From positions 62,001 through 126,000 of the forward strand of contig JAVBLO010000007.1 of NCBI GenBank assembly GCA_031553415.1: a DNA stretch of 64,000 nt, read 5' to 3'. The notes under the pieces are model-generated. The model saw only the letters and a list, made by a program, of their open reading frames with translations, searched no databases and was not told the DNA's origin. A program made the position numbers and the translations under genes. This document shows, piece by piece, positions 62,361 through 64,000 of this stretch; the first letter of the stretch is position 1, and each line of letters opens with the position of its first letter. The stretch is from JAIRVZ01 sp031553415 (GTDB taxonomy: Bacteria > Bacteroidota > Bacteroidia > Bacteroidales > Azobacteroidaceae).

Positions 62361-64000
62361 ATGAAAAAAATCTTTACTTCTATTATGATGGCTGTCCTGC
62401 CATTATTCGTTGCATCTACGTATGCCGCCGATATCACAACCCCACTTTTTGCAACATTCGAAGCAGGAACTGCCGTTCCTTTTGTTTTGAATGCCGACGG
62501 ACCGGGTAGTGAAATTAGAACCCAGGTTATATCTGATAATCCGGTTAAAGAAGAAAACATCACAAACAAATGCATCAAGGTAGAGAAACCTGCGAGTTAT
62601 GAATGGTATTTCAAGACTTTCCTCAAACTTGAAGACGGAACAGTCGTAAAACAAGCATCAGTCAATCACAAATATCTTCACTTTTTTGTAAAATATCCCG
62701 AAGGATCAAATGGTCTGGAAGTTGCTGTTTTCAAAACAGGTGATTTTACCACCCCTATTTATCAGGCACAAATTGATTATGCTAATACTAATGGATGGCA
62801 TGATGTGGTTATTGATCTGACAGATAAAATCACAGCCGATGGTATTGGTGGAATCTGGATTCGTCCTTTCTATGGTTCGAATACCACGATGTATGTTGAT
62901 GAATTTGAGCTGACCGACAATGCTAATCCGCGTTCAATAACTAATGTTAATACTCCGCTTTTCGGTACTTTTGATGATGGCAATACTTATCCTTTCATAT
63001 TAAATGCTGAAGGCGAAAATGCTAATATGAAAAACCAGGTTGTTGCTGATAATCCTCTGAAAACAGATAACGTAAGTGCCAAAGCAATCAGGATGGATGT
63101 GCCTGAAGGTGCAGAGTGGTACTTCAAAACATATTTTAAAATACAGGATTATACAGCTATCATTCCTGCTTCTGTAGATCACAAATACTTGCACATCTTT
63201 ATGATGAGTCCGACAAATACATCTGGTGCAGAAATTGGAGTGTATAATACAACAGGAACATTGATTTACCAATCATCCAGTATTGAATGGGAAGAAACCT
63301 CTGATTGGCATGATGTGGTTATTGACCTTACAGCCAACCTGAATGGAAAACCAGGTATTACAGATAATAATATCGGAGGAATCTGGATACGTCCGTTTGG
63401 TTTGTCAGTTGGAAAAACTTATTATTTCGATGAATTTGAATTAAGCGACAGTGCAGAACCTCGTGCAATAACAGAAATTTCAACTCCTCTTTTCGGCGCT
63501 TTTGATGATGGAAATGCTGCTCCTTTCGCGTTGAATGCTAATGGACCGGGAAGTGATATGAAAACCCAGGTTATTGCCGATAATATATTGAAAAAGGATA
63601 ACATAAGTGAAAAATGTATCAAACTAACTGCTCCTGCAGGCATTCAATGGTGGCATAAAACTTATTTCAAGGTGCAGGATAAAACAACAGTTGTTCCCGC
63701 TTCCGCCGATCACAAGTATCTACATTTCTATATGATGAGTCCGACAAATACAACAGGCGTTGAAGTCGGTGTGTTTAATATCGCAGGCGAACAAATCTAT
63801 CAAACAGGTAACATTGAATGGGATGCTACAACTGACTGGCACGATGTGATTATTGACTTGACTGCTGATTTGAATGGCAAACCGGGTATAACAGATAATA
63901 ACATTGCCGGAATTTGGGTTCGTCCGTTCAGCATAGAAGACGGAAAAGTATATTACTTCGACCAATTCGAATTAAGTGACACTACCATACCTCGTATAAT
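62361..64000 (+). CDS. Secreted protein of tandem binding-like modules, C-terminus beyond the window
   Basis: An open frame from ATG 62361 runs to the window edge, giving at least 546 residues. Signal peptide about 1-23 (PLFVASTYAADI). Three tandem modules of 171-177 residues follow, beginning at residues 25 (TTPLFATFEAG), 196 (NTPLFGTFDDG) and 373 (STPLFGAFDDG). Each has SVDHKYLHIFMMSP-like and WHDVVIDLT blocks, GGIWIRPF, and the closing motif DEFELSDSAEPR. Modules 2 and 3 are much closer to each other than to module 1. No catalytic motif. Probably another surface glycan-binding protein; a T9SS domain may lie outside the window. Confidence 0.7.
   Translation, partial: MKKIFTSIMMAVLPLFVASTYAADITTPLFATFEAGTAVPFVLNADGPGSEIRTQVISDNPVKEENITNKCIKVEKPASYEWYFKTFLKLEDGTVVKQASVNHKYLHFFVKYPEGSNGLEVAVFKTGDFTTPIYQAQIDYANTNGWHDVVIDLTDKITADGIGGIWIRPFYGSNTTMYVDEFELTDNANPRSITNVNTPLFGTFDDGNTYPFILNAEGENANMKNQVVADNPLKTDNVSAKAIRMDVPEGAEWYFKTYFKIQDYTAIIPASVDHKYLHIFMMSPTNTSGAEIGVYNTTGTLIYQSSSIEWEETSDWHDVVIDLTANLNGKPGITDNNIGGIWIRPFGLSVGKTYYFDEFELSDSAEPRAITEISTPLFGAFDDGNAAPFALNANGPGSDMKTQVIADNILKKDNISEKCIKLTAPAGIQWWHKTYFKVQDKTTVVPASADHKYLHFYMMSPTNTTGVEVGVFNIAGEQIYQTGNIEWDATTDWHDVIIDLTADLNGKPGITDNNIAGIWVRPFSIEDGKVYYFDQFELSDTTIPRI
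62433..64000 (+). repeat. Tandem module repeat within the last gene
   Basis: Repeat units start at 62433, 62946 and 63477 (513 and 531 bp apart), the third still running at the window edge. The second and third units also share long nucleotide stretches, which points to recent internal duplication. Confidence 0.75.

Noticed and set aside
1..64000. Search for tRNA, rRNA, IS elements, integrases and phage genes
   Set aside because: No transposase, integrase or structural phage proteins are encoded, and no tRNA-like or rRNA-like sequence was recognised by eye. A covariance-model scan would be needed to exclude small RNAs.

Overview
The window reads as Bacteroidota, most likely order Bacteroidales. 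It is AT-rich, contains three susC/susD pairs, uses the lineage promoter form TTTG-N19-TAnnTTTG, and has surface lipoproteins with acidic residues just after the lipid-bearing Cys. About eight secreted proteins end in a type IX secretion (T9SS) type-A sorting domain, which argues for a T9SS-positive genus rather than a typical gut Bacteroides. I cannot fix the genus. No rRNA, tRNA, CRISPR array, IS element or prophage was recognised.

Layout. (1) 1-5700, housekeeping on the minus strand: start of an M3 peptidase, an ECF sigma factor, and an etfB-etfA-YcxB-like-acyl-CoA dehydrogenase operon behind a textbook Bacteroidetes promoter. (2) 5738-36730, a large beta-1,3-glucan utilisation locus: a minus-strand propeller/Y_Y_Y/LuxR one-protein regulator, then on the plus strand a clan GH-A hydrolase, SusC, SusD, a surface glucan-binding lipoprotein, GH128, GH3, three modular T9SS-exported binding proteins, a second GH-A paralogue, a 1512-residue GH81 and a 1145-residue GH3. 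(3) 36943-39425: transketolase and rpiB. (4) 39558-41681: a 707-residue beta-helix T9SS protein whose promoter carries the same motif as the glucan locus. (5) 41779-43853, minus strand: sugar permease and ROK kinase. (6) 44114-64000, a second locus centred on a GH92 alpha-mannosidase family protein: two small lipoproteins, two susC/susD pairs, an Ig-like lipoprotein, GH92, an M6-like protein that has lost the zinc motif, a GH-A glycosidase, and two proteins built from repeated binding-like modules, the last cut by the window edge.

How the parts fit. In the first locus endo-acting GH81 and GH128 (plus probably the GH-A pair) would open insoluble or gelled beta-1,3-glucan, such as laminarin, curdlan or fungal wall, outside the cell. 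The binding proteins hold it, SusCD imports oligomers and GH3 enzymes release glucose. In the second locus the kinase/permease pair is divergent from the lipoprotein-susCD operon across a 177-bp imperfect palindrome, which suggests one regulator controls both surface capture and use of the released sugar, perhaps mannose.

Most notable observations: three promoters share a TGARTTTTTGTG motif at exactly the same distance (46 bp) from a TAnnTTTG box, which pulls the uncharacterised 707-residue beta-helix protein into the beta-glucan regulon; a Cys-bounded module of about 110-160 residues occurs four times in two neighbouring T9SS proteins and may be an undescribed carbohydrate-binding domain; the divergent palindrome; the zinc-less M6-like protein between glycosidases; and several families of small intergenic hairpin repeats.
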